From Caldimonas brevitalea (GTDB lineage: Bacteria > Pseudomonadota > Gammaproteobacteria > Burkholderiales > Burkholderiaceae_C): a stretch of DNA of 64,000 nucleotides. Location of the stretch: the NCBI RefSeq assembly GCF_001017435.1, contig NZ_CP011371.1:1302001-1366000 (forward strand). Reading direction: 5' to 3'. Every line of letters starts with the position of its first letter. Position 1 is the first letter of the stretch. Under the pieces are notes generated by a model, which was not told where the DNA came from, did no database searches, and saw only the letters and a program-made list of their open reading frames with translations. Shown here piece after piece: positions 29,858 to 39,586 of this stretch. The position numbers and the translations under genes were made by a program.

Positions 29858-31269
29858 AGCACGCGGTCAAGCACATCCATTTCGTCGGCATCGGTGGTGC
29901 CGGCATGAGCGGCATCGCCGAGGTGCTGTTCAACCTTGGCTACACGGTGTCGGGCTCGGACCAGAACGACAGCGCCACCGCGCGCCGGCTGGCCTCGCTC
30001 GGCATCGAGGTGAAGATCGGCCATGACGCGGGGCACATCGCCGGCGCCGACGCCATCGTCACGTCGACCGCGGTGCGCGGCGACAACCCGGAGGTGATCG
30101 CGGCGCGCAGCAAGCGTGTGCCGGTGGTGCCGCGTGCGGTGATGCTGGCCGAGTTGATGCGGCTCAAGCAAGGCATCGCGATTGCGGGCACCCACGGCAA
30201 GACCACCACCACCAGCCTGGTGGCCTCGGCGCTGGCCGAGGCCGGCGCCGACCCGACCTTCGTGATCGGCGGCCGGCTCAACAGCGCCGGGACCAACTCG
30301 CGCCTGGGCACGGGCGACTACATTGTGGTCGAGGCCGACGAGTCGGATGCCTCGTTCCTCAACCTGATGCCCATCGTCTCGGTCGTCACCAACATCGACG
30401 CTGACCACATGGACACCTACGGCCACGACTATGCGCGGCTGAAGGCCGCCTTCGTCGATTTCCTGCACCGCATGCCGTTCTATGGCGCGGCCATCCTGTG
30501 CAGCGACGATCCGGGCGTGCGCTCGATCATCCCGATGGTGTCGCGGCCGGTCATCACCTATGGGTTCGGTGAGGACGCCCAGGTGCGCGCCGTCGACGTG
30601 CAGGCGCGCGACGGCCAGATGTTCTTCACCTGCAAGCGACGCAACGGTGTCACGATGCCCGACCTGCAGGTGACGCTGAACCTGCCCGGCGAGCACAACG
30701 TGCTCAACGCGCTGTCGGTGATCGCGCTCACCACCGAGCTCGAACTGCCCGACGCGCCGGTGCTGAAGGCGCTGGCCGAGTTCAAGGGCGTGGGCCGGCG
30801 CTTCCAGCGGTATGGCGAGCTGCCGGCGCAAGGCGGCGGCAGCTTCACGCTGGTCGACGACTACGGGCACCACCCGGTCGAGATGGCCGCGACGCTGGCC
30901 GCAGCGCGCGGGGCCTTCCCGGGGCGGCGGCTGGTGCTGGCCTTCCAGCCGCACCGCTACACCCGCACGCGCGACTGCTTCGAAGATTTCGTCAAGGTCA
31001 TCGGCCACGCCGACGCGGTGCTGCTGACCGAGGTGTATGCCGCTGGTGAGCCCCCCATCGTGGCGGCCGACGGCCGGTCGCTGACCCGCGCACTGCGGGT
31101 GGCCGGCAAGGTCGACCCGGTGTTCGTCGACGACGTGGCGACGCTGCCGCAGGCGATCGTCGACCACGCCCGCGACGGTGACGTCGTCATCACGATGGGC
31201 GCCGGCTCGATCGGCGGGGTGCCGGCCCAACTCACCGAACGGCTCCACAGGAAAGGACCCGACGCATGA
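29854..31269 (+). CDS. murC: UDP-MurNAc:L-alanine ligase
   Basis: 471 residues from GTG 29854, in a GTGA overlap with murG and behind AGGGAGG. Mur ligase: [16 protein letters not shown]-loop [39 protein letters not shown] and [11 protein letters not shown]. It adds L-Ala to UDP-MurNAc, the first peptide step. The stop overlaps the ddl ATG by four nt. Confidence 0.95.
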   Translation: MKHAVKHIHFVGIGGAGMSGIAEVLFNLGYTVSGSDQNDSATARRLASLGIEVKIGHDAGHIAGADAIVTSTAVRGDNPEVIAARSKRVPVVPRAVMLAELMRLKQGIAIAGTHGKTTTTSLVASALAEAGADPTFVIGGRLNSAGTNSRLGTGDYIVVEADESDASFLNLMPIVSVVTNIDADHMDTYGHDYARLKAAFVDFLHRMPFYGAAILCSDDPGVRSIIPMVSRPVITYGFGEDAQVRAVDVQARDGQMFFTCKRRNGVTMPDLQVTLNLPGEHNVLNALSVIALTTELELPDAPVLKALAEFKGVGRRFQRYGELPAQGGGSFTLVDDYGHHPVEMAATLAAARGAFPGRRLVLAFQPHRYTRTRDCFEDFVKVIGHADAVLLTEVYAAGEPPIVAADGRSLTRALRVAGKVDPVFVDDVATLPQAIVDHARDGDVVITMGAGSIGGVPAQLTERLHRKGPDA

Positions 31270-32222
31270 AGATCGATCTGTCTGCCATCGACGTGAAGGC
31301 CCTCGGCAAGGTGGCGGTGCTGATGGGCGGCGATTCCGCCGAACGCGAGGTGTCGATCATGTCCGGCACCGGCGTGCTGAACGCGCTCAAGTCGCAAGGG
31401 GTCGACGCCTATGCCTTCGACCCGCACGACCGCGACCTGAGCGAGCTCAAGCGCGACGGCTATGCCCGCTGTTTCATCGCGCTGCACGGTCGCTACGGCG
31501 AAGACGGCACGGTGCAAGGTGCGCTGGAGTTGCTGCGCCTGCCCTACACCGGTTCCGGCGTGATGGCCTCGAGCATCGCGATGGACAAGATCATGACCAA
31601 GCGCATCTGGCGCTTCGAGGGCCTGCCCACGCCCGACTGGCGCATCGTGACGAGCGCCGACGAGACGCGCGAGGCCTTTGCTGCACTGGGCTCGCCGATG
31701 ATCGTCAAGCCGGCCCGCGAAGGCTCGACCATCGGCCTGACCAAGGTCGAAAGCGTCGAGCAGTGCGAGGCCGCCTACGCGCTGGCGGCCGGTTGCGACC
31801 CCGAGGTGCTGTGCGAGGAGTTCATCGACGGTGACGAGACCACCTGCCCGGTGCTGGGCGAAGGCGCCGGCGCGGAAGCCTTGCCGGTGATCCGCATCGT
31901 CGCGCCCCAGGGCAATTACGACTACCAGAACAAATACTTCACCGACGTCACCCAGTACCACTGCCCGAGCGGCTTGCCGCAGGACGAGGAAGCCGAGATC
32001 CAGCGCCTGGTGGTGCAGGCCTTCCGCACGCTCGGCTGCCGCGGCTGGGCACGCGCCGACGTGATGATCCGTGCCGCCGACCGCAAGCCCTTCCTGCTCG
32101 AGATCAACACCTCGCCCGGCATGACCGGACATTCGCTGGTGCCGATGTCGGCCCGGGCCGCGGGCATCAGCTATGAGCAGCTGTGCCTGTGGCTGGTGAC
32201 GCAGGCCTCGCTGAACCTCTGA
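31266..32222 (+). CDS. ddlB: D-alanine:D-alanine ligase
   Basis: 318 residues, ATP-grasp. [61 protein letters not shown] split across the C-terminal domain. It makes D-Ala-D-Ala for MurF. The tyrosine in ISYEQL occupies the usual C-terminal position; no depsipeptide-type change is evident. ATGA overlap with murC; 26 nt to ftsQ. Confidence 0.95.
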   Translation: MKIDLSAIDVKALGKVAVLMGGDSAEREVSIMSGTGVLNALKSQGVDAYAFDPHDRDLSELKRDGYARCFIALHGRYGEDGTVQGALELLRLPYTGSGVMASSIAMDKIMTKRIWRFEGLPTPDWRIVTSADETREAFAALGSPMIVKPAREGSTIGLTKVESVEQCEAAYALAAGCDPEVLCEEFIDGDETTCPVLGEGAGAEALPVIRIVAPQGNYDYQNKYFTDVTQYHCPSGLPQDEEAEIQRLVVQAFRTLGCRGWARADVMIRAADRKPFLLEINTSPGMTGHSLVPMSARAAGISYEQLCLWLVTQASLNL

Positions 32223-32248
32223 GGCGAGGGCCCGCCACGACCGAGACC

Positions 32249-33049
32249 ATGCAATCCACGACACCTCTGGACATCCGACTGATGAACGCGACCGCCGCCC
32301 TGCTCTACACGCTGGCGGCGCTCGGCTTCGTCTGGATGACCGTGTCGTGGGCCGCGCGTTGGCCGTTGTTTTCGATCCGCGCCATCCGCATCGAGGGCGA
32401 CGTGACACGCAGCAGCGAAACGACCATCCGCGCCAATGCGACGCCCAAGCTGAGCGGCAATTTTTTCAGCATCGACCTGGAACGTACACGCCAGGCCTTC
32501 CAGTCGGTGCCCTGGGTGCGACGCGCCACGGTGATGCGGGTCTGGCCCAACCGGTTGCTGGTGCGGCTGGAAGAACACCGCGCCGCCGCCTACTGGGGCG
32601 AGAACCGGTTGGTCAACACCTACGGCGAGGTGTTCGAGGCCAACCTCGGCGATGTCGAAGACGACCGCCTGCCGACCTTGTCCGGGCCCGATGGCAGCTC
32701 CCGTCAGGTGCTTGAGATGGTGGCACCGGTGCAAACGGCCGTGCGGCGCATGGGCGCCGGCATCGAACGCCTGACGCTGTCGGACCGCGGCTCGTGGAAG
32801 GTGGCACTGGACAACGGCGCCGAACTCGAACTCGGCCGCGGCGAGGCCGGCGAGGTGCTGGCACGGCTGGACCGTTTCGTGACCTCGTGGCCCCAAGTGA
32901 CCGAGCGCTACCCCGGGCCGCTCGAATACGCCGACCTGCGCCACCACAACGGCTATGCGGTGCGCATCGAGGGCATCACGACCGGTATCCCCGGCGGCGC
33001 GAAACCCGGCGCAAGACCCGGCTCCCCAGCCGGTGCGAATAGAAACTGA
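32249..33049 (+). CDS. ftsQ: Cell division protein FtsQ
   Basis: 266 residues. Short cytosolic start, one membrane helix at ~12-34, then the POTRA domain (FSIRAIRIEGDV) and the FtsQ beta domain (VPWVRRATVMRVWPNRLLVRLEEHRA in two blocks, then GSWKVALDNGAELELGR). It scaffolds FtsL/FtsB and later divisome proteins. The tail (~245-266) is Pro/Gly-rich and variable. Seven nt before ftsA. Confidence 0.94.
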   Translation: MQSTTPLDIRLMNATAALLYTLAALGFVWMTVSWAARWPLFSIRAIRIEGDVTRSSETTIRANATPKLSGNFFSIDLERTRQAFQSVPWVRRATVMRVWPNRLLVRLEEHRAAAYWGENRLVNTYGEVFEANLGDVEDDRLPTLSGPDGSSRQVLEMVAPVQTAVRRMGAGIERLTLSDRGSWKVALDNGAELELGRGEAGEVLARLDRFVTSWPQVTERYPGPLEYADLRHHNGYAVRIEGITTGIPGGAKPGARPGSPAGANRN

Positions 33050-33056
33050 GAGCAAG

Positions 33057-34286
33057 ATGGCCAAGGAATACAAAGATCTCGTTGTCGGCCTCGACATCGG
33101 CACGGCCAAGGTGATGGCGGTGGTGGCCGAGGTGTTGCCGAGCGGCGAGCTGCGCGTGGCCGGGCTGGGCGTGGCGCCGTCGCACGGGCTCAAGCGCGGC
33201 GTGGTGGTCAACATCGATGCGACGGTGCAGTCGATCCAGCAGGCGCTGAAAGAGGCCGAGATGATGGCCGACTGCAAGATCACGCGGGTCTACACCGGCA
33301 TCACCGGCAGCCACATCCGCGGGCAGAACTCGACCGGCATGGTGATCGTGCGCGACAAGGAGGTCACGCCGATCGACGTCGCGCGGGTGGTCGAGACCGC
33401 CAAGGCCATCAACATCCCCAACGACCAGAAGCTGCTGCTGGTGGAGCCGCAGGAGTTCGTGATCGACGGCCACGAGGTCAAGGAGCCGATCGGCATGAGC
33501 GGTGGCCGCCTCGAGGTGAAGGTGCACATCGTCACCGGCGCACAGAGTGCGGCCGAGAACATCGTCAAGTGCGTGCGACGCTGCGGGCTCGAGGTCGAGC
33601 AGCTGGTGTTGAACCCCTCTGCGTCCAGCCTGTCGGTGTTGACCGAAGACGAGAAAGACCTGGGCGTGGCGCTGGTCGACATCGGCGCCGGCACCACTGA
33701 CGTGGCGATCTTTACCGACGGCGCGATCCGCCACACCGCCGTGATTCCGATCGCGGGCGACCTGATCACGAGCGACATCGCGATGGCCTTGCGCACGCCG
33801 ACCAAGGACGCCGAGGAGATCAAGGTCGATTTCGGCGTCGCCAAACAGCTGCTGGCCGACCCCGACGAACAGGTCGAAGTGCCTGGCCTCGGGGACCGGG
33901 CACCCCGCATGCTCTCGCGACAAGCATTGGCCGGCGTGATCGAGCCTCGCGTGGAAGAAATCTTTTCACTTGTGCATCAAGTCATCCGTGAGAGCGGCTA
34001 CGAAGAGCTGCTGTCGTCCGGCATCGTGCTCGCCGGCGGATCGGCGGTGATGCCGGGGATGGTCGAGCTGGGCGAGGACATTTTTCTAAAACCGGTGCGC
34101 AAGGGGATCCCGACTTACTCGGGCGCACTGCACGACATGGTGGCCAACCCGCGCTCGGCCACGGTGATGGGACTCTTGGAGGAGGCGCGCCTTGCGCGTG
34201 TGCGCGGTCATCGGGCGGCTCAACAGGCCGGTTCGGTGAAGACGCTCTTTGGCCGGGTCAAGGACTGGTTTATCGGGAACTTCTGA
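33057..34286 (+). CDS. ftsA: Cell division protein FtsA
   Basis: 409 residues, actin-like ATPase. VVGLDIGTAKV (phosphate 1), the SHMA-type 1C domain, VDIGAGTTDVAIF (phosphate 2), and VLAGGSAVMPG. The C-terminus KTLFGRVKDWFIGNF is the amphipathic helix that anchors FtsZ to the membrane. GAGAGC precedes the ATG at 33057. A 106-nt gap to ftsZ allows a separate ftsZ promoter. Confidence 0.96.
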   Translation: MAKEYKDLVVGLDIGTAKVMAVVAEVLPSGELRVAGLGVAPSHGLKRGVVVNIDATVQSIQQALKEAEMMADCKITRVYTGITGSHIRGQNSTGMVIVRDKEVTPIDVARVVETAKAINIPNDQKLLLVEPQEFVIDGHEVKEPIGMSGGRLEVKVHIVTGAQSAAENIVKCVRRCGLEVEQLVLNPSASSLSVLTEDEKDLGVALVDIGAGTTDVAIFTDGAIRHTAVIPIAGDLITSDIAMALRTPTKDAEEIKVDFGVAKQLLADPDEQVEVPGLGDRAPRMLSRQALAGVIEPRVEEIFSLVHQVIRESGYEELLSSGIVLAGGSAVMPGMVELGEDIFLKPVRKGIPTYSGALHDMVANPRSATVMGLLEEARLARVRGHRAAQQAGSVKTLFGRVKDWFIGNF

Positions 34287-34392
34287 GCGGCCGACCGCCG
34301 AGCGACGGGCCATGTACCCGCCGCCCAGGTCGATCCCGTTCATGTTTGATTGATGTGTGTGTAGGCAACTGCTAGTGACGAAGGAGGTCCAA

Positions 34393-35610
34393 ATGCCTAT
34401 TGAGATGATCGAAGAGTTCAATCTGGGTACCCAGATCAAGGTGATCGGTGTGGGCGGTGGCGGTGGCAACGCCGTGGACCACATGATTGCGCAGGGCGTG
34501 CAAGGTGTGGAATTCGTTGTGGCGAATACCGACGCTCAAGCCCTCAACCGTTCGACCGCCCACAAGCTGATCCAGCTGGGCACCACGGGCCTCGGCGCCG
34601 GCGCCAAACCCGAAGCCGGCAAGGCTGCGGCGGAAGAAGCCGTGGACCGCATCCGCGACTGCATCTCCGGCGCCAACATGCTGTTCATCACGGCCGGCAT
34701 GGGCGGCGGCACCGGCACTGGTGCGGCACCGGTGATCGCGCGTGTCGCGAAGGAAATGGGCATCCTGACCGTCGGCGTGGTGACCAAGCCGTTCGAGTTC
34801 GAGGGCGGCCGCCGCATGAAGCAGGCCGACACCGGCCTGAACGAGCTGGAAGCGAATGTCGATTCGCTGATCGTGGTGCTCAACGAGAAGCTGCTCGAAG
34901 TGCTGGGCGATGATGTCACCCAGGACCAGGCGTTCGCACAGGCCAACGACGTGCTGAAGAACGCCGTGGGCGGCATCAGCGACATCATCCACATCCCCGG
35001 CCTCGTCAACGTCGACTTCGAAGACGTCAAGACGGTGATGAGCGAGCCGGGCAAGGCGATGATGGGCACCGCCATCGCGCAAGGCCCGGACCGCGCCCAC
35101 AAGGCCGCCGAGGCCGCCGTGGCCTGCCCGCTGCTGGAAGGCATCGACCTGTCGGGCGCGCGCGGCGTGCTGGTGCTGATCGCGGCAGCGCGCGGCACCT
35201 TCAAGCTGAGCGAAAGCCGCAACGCGATGAACACCATCCGCCGTTATGCCGCCGACGATGCACATGTGATCTACGGCACGGCGTACGACGACAGCCTGGG
35301 CGACGCGCTGCGCGTCACGGTGATCGCGACCGGCTTGTCGGCCAACTCGCGCCGTCAGCAGGCCCCGATCAGCGTGGTGCACTCGCAGCCGGCGCTGCGC
35401 ACCGGCACCGACAACATTCCGGTGTTGAACAGTGCGGTGCATGCCGAGCGGCAGGGCAGCCACCACTCGGGGCATGACTACAGCAGCCTGAACACCCCCA
35501 GCGTGTGGCGTTCGGGGCGCACGCAGGCGGCGGCCAAGGTGGATGCGCTGGCGAGCAACGGGATGGACGAAATCGAAATCCCCGCCTTCCTCCGCAAACA
35601 AGCCGATTGA
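34393..35610 (+). CDS. ftsZ: Cell division GTPase FtsZ
   Basis: 405 residues, tubulin-like. GVGGGGGNAV, the GTP loop GGGTGTGAAP, the T7 loop with NVDFEDV, and the C-terminal peptide MDEIEIPAFLRKQAD that binds FtsA and other partners. ATG 34393 follows AAGGAGGT with ideal spacing; the in-frame upstream GTG at 34357 is not needed. The gap before it (34287-34392) is relatively A+T-rich and may hold a promoter, but no clear -35/-10 pair is visible. Confidence 0.97.
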   Translation: MPIEMIEEFNLGTQIKVIGVGGGGGNAVDHMIAQGVQGVEFVVANTDAQALNRSTAHKLIQLGTTGLGAGAKPEAGKAAAEEAVDRIRDCISGANMLFITAGMGGGTGTGAAPVIARVAKEMGILTVGVVTKPFEFEGGRRMKQADTGLNELEANVDSLIVVLNEKLLEVLGDDVTQDQAFAQANDVLKNAVGGISDIIHIPGLVNVDFEDVKTVMSEPGKAMMGTAIAQGPDRAHKAAEAAVACPLLEGIDLSGARGVLVLIAAARGTFKLSESRNAMNTIRRYAADDAHVIYGTAYDDSLGDALRVTVIATGLSANSRRQQAPISVVHSQPALRTGTDNIPVLNSAVHAERQGSHHSGHDYSSLNTPSVWRSGRTQAAAKVDALASNGMDEIEIPAFLRKQAD

Positions 35611-35630
35611 GCGGAGTGCTCGGCTGCTGC

Positions 35631-35704
35631 GCGGGGCGATCTGCGGGCTGTGGTCCTCGCCGTACGGGAGTACGGCTGCGGTCCTCGCCCGCACCTCGCC
35701 CCGC
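35631..35704. repeat. Long imperfect hairpin between ftsZ and lpxC
   Basis: Nested inverted repeats: GCGGGGCGA (35631-35639) with TCGCCCCGC (35696-35704); TGCGGGC (35642-35648) with GCCCGCA (35687-35693); and a core CCGTAC/GTACGG (35660-35675) with loop GGGA. There is no T-tract. On the minus strand the core reads GCAGCCGTA...TACGGCGAG, the same core as in the element at 51943-52091, so this is probably a dispersed palindromic repeat that may also attenuate transcription. Confidence 0.7.
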
Positions 35705-35838
35705 TCGCGACGCCGATCACCCCGCTCAATCTCGCTGTCGCGGCCACTTCGTACGGTTTTGCCGGCTGCCCTGCCGGGTAATCGCTGCGATCAAAAGCTT
35801 CGACTGCGGGGAAAGTGCTGATTGCCTAAAATGCGGAC

Positions 35839-36774
35839 ATGCTTCAACAACGCACTCTCAAATCGCTGACGCGCGCCGTCGGCGTCGGGTTGCACAGTGG
35901 CCAGCGTGTGGAACTCACGCTCCGGCCGGCGGCGCCTGACACCGGCATCGTGTTTCGGCGGGTCGATCTGCCGGTGCCTGTCGAGATTCCGGTCTCGGCG
36001 GCGGCCGTGAGCGACACCCGGCTCGCGTCGACGCTGTCGGCCGGGGGTGACCCCGGGGCGCCGAAAGTGCACACGGTGGAGCATCTGATGTCTGCCTGCG
36101 CAGGCATGGGACTCGACAATCTGTATGTCGACATCACCGCCGAGGAAGTCCCGATCCTGGACGGCTCTGCAGCCTCCTTCGTCTACCTATTGCAGAGCGC
36201 CGGGATCGAGCTTCAGAAGGTGCCCAAGCGTTTTTTGCGCATCAAGAAGCCGGTCGAAGTGCGTGAAGGGACGGGCCCGACCCTCAAGTGGGCCCGCCTC
36301 GATCCCTTCCACGGCTACAAGCTTTCGTTCGAGATCGATTTTGATCACCCGGCGGTCGACCAGACCGGGCAGCGGGTGGTGTTCGATTTCTCTTCCGGGC
36401 GCTATACCCGCGACATCGCACGCGCCCGCACCTTCGGTTTCACCAAAGACGTCGAGATGATGCGCTCGCGCGGCCTCGGGCTGGGCGGCAGCATGGACAA
36501 CGCGATCGTGGTCGACGACTACCGCGTGCTGAACAGCGACGGTTTGCGCTACGACGACGAGTTCGTCAAGCACAAAATCCTCGACGCGATCGGCGACCTT
36601 TACGTGGTCGGCAAACCTCTGCTGGCCGCTTACAGCGCCTACAAGTCGGGCCATGCGCTGAACAACAAGCTGCTGCGCGCGGTGCTGGCCGACGCCAGCG
36701 CCTACGAGATCGTCAGCTTCGACGACGAGGCCAAGGCGCCCTCAGGCTTCGCGCAACTCGCGCCGGTCTGGTAG
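35839..36774 (+). CDS. lpxC: UDP-3-O-acyl-GlcNAc deacetylase
   Basis: 311 residues. Zn-dependent deacetylase committing to lipid A synthesis. Zinc and catalytic residues lie in [24 protein letters not shown] and [16 protein letters not shown] box at 35827-35832 lies only 7 nt before the ATG and no Shine-Dalgarno is visible, so a leaderless transcript is possible. Otherwise the gene would be read from the dcw operon through the hairpin at 35631-35704. Confidence 0.96.
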   Translation: MLQQRTLKSLTRAVGVGLHSGQRVELTLRPAAPDTGIVFRRVDLPVPVEIPVSAAAVSDTRLASTLSAGGDPGAPKVHTVEHLMSACAGMGLDNLYVDITAEEVPILDGSAASFVYLLQSAGIELQKVPKRFLRIKKPVEVREGTGPTLKWARLDPFHGYKLSFEIDFDHPAVDQTGQRVVFDFSSGRYTRDIARARTFGFTKDVEMMRSRGLGLGGSMDNAIVVDDYRVLNSDGLRYDDEFVKHKILDAIGDLYVVGKPLLAAYSAYKSGHALNNKLLRAVLADASAYEIVSFDDEAKAPSGFAQLAPVW

Positions 36775-36793
36775 GGCGATAGCGGAGCCTGAC

Positions 36794-36982
36794 ATGTTCG
36801 CGTTGATCCGCGTGCTGATCGGGCTGCTGCTGATGGGCTCGGTGGTGTGCTTCGGCCTGTACCTGATCACGCGCCAGGCGCGTTACTTCCGCATCGGGCT
36901 GGCCATCGTCAAGTGGACGGTGATCGCCGGGCTGGTGTTTTTCGGCGTGTTGATCTTCGAGCACTTCGTGCTGGACAGCTGA
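36794..36982 (+). CDS. Small two-helix membrane protein
   Basis: 62 residues: two hydrophobic helices (~5-24 and ~37-56) joined by a short basic loop (TRQARYFR). No known family. The ATG lies 19 nt after lpxC with GCGGAGCC upstream, so it is probably cotranscribed. Small proteins of this shape follow lpxC in other Burkholderiales, as far as I recall. Function unknown. Confidence 0.65.
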   Translation: MFALIRVLIGLLLMGSVVCFGLYLITRQARYFRIGLAIVKWTVIAGLVFFGVLIFEHFVLDS

Positions 36983-37064
36983 GCCTGAGCCGCGGCCGTC
37001 CGACCGCCTCGGTCACACGCCGGTGTGGAGGGCAGCGAAGGTCGCGGAAGTTGCGTGGGTGCCG

Positions 37065-37142
37065 GCCGCCCAGCAGCGACTGGGGCGCTTCGGCTACCGA
37101 CGGATTCATGACGTCTTGCGAGCCGACTATGATGGTATGCAT
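37065..37142 (+). pseudogene. IS3-family transposase (OrfB) relic
   Basis: A ~25-codon stretch reads QQRLGRFGYRRIHDVLRAD, matching the RRFGYRRIHDLLR block that precedes the integrase core in IS3-family OrfB proteins. Neither the DDE core downstream nor OrfA upstream is present, and no terminal inverted repeats are seen. It is therefore a short remnant of an old insertion just upstream of the Uma2 gene. Confidence 0.6.
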
Positions 37143-37166
37143 TGCGCCCTATCAGCAGGCAGCCAC

Positions 37167-37748
37167 ATGGGACTCCCCATCTCGACTATGACCCTGGCCG
37201 ACTTCCTGGCCTGGGAAAGCCAGCAGGACACCCGGCACGAGTTCTTCCGCGGTGAGGTGTTCGCGATGACCGGCGGCTCAGCTCGGCACAACCGCGTGAT
37301 CCTCAACCTGGCTGCGCACCTCGGCTCGCATCTGGACGGCACACCCTGCCAGGTCTTCGCGGAGTCGATGAAGGTGCAGCTCGCCGACGAGGCCGTCCTG
37401 TATCCCGACGTCATGGTGACCTGCGGTAAGGCCCAGGCCGGCGACGAGCAGACCATCACAGACCCCAAGCTCATCATCGAAGTGCTGTCGCCCTCGACAA
37501 AGGGCTACGACAAGCGCAACAAGTTCATTCTCTACCGCAGCCTGCCCACGCTGCGCGAGTACGCGCTGATCGACCCGGCTTCACGCGAGGTCGAGGTGTT
37601 CACCCTGACGGCAGACGGCTGGCTGCTGTCGGATCAGTCGCGGGCCGCGGACCTGGCCCTTGCCAGCATCGACTGCCGGATGCCGATGGAAGCCGTCTTC
37701 AAAGGTGTGGAAGTTGCGCCGTCGGAAGGGAAGGGCGCGGTGGCGTGA
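37167..37748 (+). CDS. Uma2-family (DUF820) PD-(D/E)xK nuclease-like protein
   Basis: 193 residues. MTLADFLAWE, then EFFRGEVFAMTGGSARHNRVILN, split by the usual loop; the nuclease core has LYPDVMVTC (Asp) and IIEVLSPSTKGYDKRNK (Glu and Lys). ATG 37167 is chosen because homologues begin just before MTLADFL; the open frame upstream contains the transposase relic. Uma2 proteins are abundant, of unknown biological role, and often mobile. Convergent with selO. Confidence 0.85.
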   Translation: MGLPISTMTLADFLAWESQQDTRHEFFRGEVFAMTGGSARHNRVILNLAAHLGSHLDGTPCQVFAESMKVQLADEAVLYPDVMVTCGKAQAGDEQTITDPKLIIEVLSPSTKGYDKRNKFILYRSLPTLREYALIDPASREVEVFTLTADGWLLSDQSRAADLALASIDCRMPMEAVFKGVEVAPSEGKGAVA

Positions 37749-37859
37749 CCGGTGCAGGAGGACGTTGTCACCTCCGCGTCAACGCAACTGCCGGCCTCTG
37801 CGGGCCGACCAACGGTGTCGCTCCCGCTGATCGGGCGGCCTTCGGCATTCGTTACGGAA

Positions 37860-39377
37860 TCAGGTTCCGCAGAAGGTCTGATAGCAAGCGGTCACGTCAG
37901 ACGGCGCCGGTTCTGCATAAGGCGTGTTTTCCGGCGTTTCCTCATAAGGCCGTCGCAGTGCGGCCAGCAGCTGCTGGAACGGCCCCAGGTCGTCGTCGTG
38001 GGTGGCTGCCGCGAGCGCTTCCTCGACACGGTGGTTGCGGGGGATCACCCAAGGGTTGACCCGGCGCATCCGAGCGGCCCGCCCCGTGCCGTCAGGCGCG
38101 GCAGCATCCTCGCTCGCACAGCGCTCGCGCCAACGGCCCAGCCAGGGTTCGAGCGCTTGCGGCGCCTGGAACAGCCCGCGCAGCGCCGCTTCGTCTCCCT
38201 CGGCGGCATCGGCCAGCCGCCGCCAACCCAGCGTGAAGTCAACGGCCTGCGCGTGCAGCAGCGCCAGCCAGTCCTCGGCCAGCGCGGTGTCGGCAGGGTC
38301 GTCGTCGGCTGTCGCGCGCTGCAGACCGAGCTTGGCGCGCTGGCCGGCGAGCAGTGCGCGTGCGTACCAGTCCGGGAAGGCGTCGATCACCTCGGTGGCC
38401 TGGCCGAGGGCCTTCTCGATGCCTGCCTCGGTCATGTCCTCGGCAATCAACGGCAGCAGGGCCTCGCCGAGCCGGGCCAGGTTCCAGCGGGCGATCAGCG
38501 GCTGGTTGCCGTAGGCGTAGCGGCCGCCGTGGTCGATCGAACTGAACACCGCCTGCGGGTCGTAGGCCTCGATGAAGGCGCAGGGTCCGTAGTCGATGGT
38601 CTCGCCGGAGATCGTCATGTTGTCGGTGTTCATCACGCCGTGGATGAAGCCGATGTTCATCCATTGCGCCACCAGCGCCGCCTGCCGCTCGGCCACCCGG
38701 CGCAGCAGTGCGACGTAACGATCGGGTGTGCCCACCAGGTCCGGATCGTGGCGTGCGATGGTGTAGTCCGCCAACTGACGCAGCCGCTCGAGGTCATCGC
38801 GCGCCGCGAAGAACTCGAAGGTGCCGACGCGCAAGTGGCTGGCGGCGACGCGGGTGAGCACGGCGCCGGGGAGCGGCAACTCGCGCTCGACGGTCTCGCC
38901 AGTCGCTGCGACGGCCAGTGCCCGCGTGGTCGGGATGCCGAGCGCGTGCATCGCCTCGCCGATCAGCACTTCACGCAGCATCGGCCCGACTGCCGCCTTG
39001 CCGTCACCGCCGCGCGAGAACGGGGTCCGCCCCGAGCCTTTGAGCGCGATGTCGCGGCGCTGGCCGCGCCGGTCGATCACCTCGCCCAGCAACAGGGCCC
39101 GACCGTCGCCCAATTGCGGCGAAAACCCGCCGAACTGGTGGCCGGCATAGGCCTGGGCCAGCGGGTCGGCTCCCTCGGGCACCGTGTTGCCGGCGAAAAC
39201 GCCGGCGCCTTGCGGGCCGTCGAGCGCGGCGCAGTCGAGCTTCAGTTCCTGGGCGAGTTCACGGTTGAAAAAGAGCAGCCGCGGCGACGCGACGGTGGCC
39301 GGCTGGCAGCGGACGTAAAAGCCCGGCAGGTCACGGGCATAGGTGTTGTCGAAGGGAAAGGCGGGGGGTGCGGACAT
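37860..39377 (-). CDS. selO: SelO pseudokinase, protein AMPylase
   Basis: 505 residues (YdiU/UPF0061). N-terminal FDNTYARDLPGFY, AYAGHQFGGFSPQLGDGRA, KGSGRTPFSRGGDGKA (nucleotide-binding Lys), the HGVMNTDNM catalytic loop and IDYGPCAF in the DFG position. SelO transfers AMP to Ser/Thr/Tyr of redox-related proteins. The C-terminal Cys-containing ending (YQTFCGT) resembles the selenocysteine/cysteine position of the family. ATG 39377 is the family-typical start. Confidence 0.93.
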   Translation of the reverse strand: MSAPPAFPFDNTYARDLPGFYVRCQPATVASPRLLFFNRELAQELKLDCAALDGPQGAGVFAGNTVPEGADPLAQAYAGHQFGGFSPQLGDGRALLLGEVIDRRGQRRDIALKGSGRTPFSRGGDGKAAVGPMLREVLIGEAMHALGIPTTRALAVAATGETVERELPLPGAVLTRVAASHLRVGTFEFFAARDDLERLRQLADYTIARHDPDLVGTPDRYVALLRRVAERQAALVAQWMNIGFIHGVMNTDNMTISGETIDYGPCAFIEAYDPQAVFSSIDHGGRYAYGNQPLIARWNLARLGEALLPLIAEDMTEAGIEKALGQATEVIDAFPDWYARALLAGQRAKLGLQRATADDDPADTALAEDWLALLHAQAVDFTLGWRRLADAAEGDEAALRGLFQAPQALEPWLGRWRERCASEDAAAPDGTGRAARMRRVNPWVIPRNHRVEEALAAATHDDDLGPFQQLLAALRRPYEETPENTPYAEPAPSDVTACYQTFCGT

Positions 39378-39517
39378 GGGGCGGCAGGCGGAGAAAACCA
39401 CAGTGTGACCGCTGGCATGTCGGGCTGTCCGGGCCAGCCTGAACCTCGGGGAAGTCGGTGGGGGTTTGATCCGTCCCGGCTGCAGGATCGGGCGCGGGGG
39501 GGCGGTGACGGCATCAC

Positions 39518-39542
39518 GAAAAAGGCCCGCGGATGCGGGCCT
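39518..39542 (-). terminator. Rho-independent terminator after the DUF4148 gene
   Basis: Read on the minus strand: AGGCCCGC, loop ATCC, GCGGGCCT, then TTTTTCGTG. The stem is eight perfect pairs followed by a U-tract, 45 nt beyond the stop at 39587. It separates this gene from selO. Confidence 0.85.
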
Positions 39543-39586
39543 CTGCTTCTGGCGCACGGTGGCAGGCCACGCGCCCGCCTTCGCGC

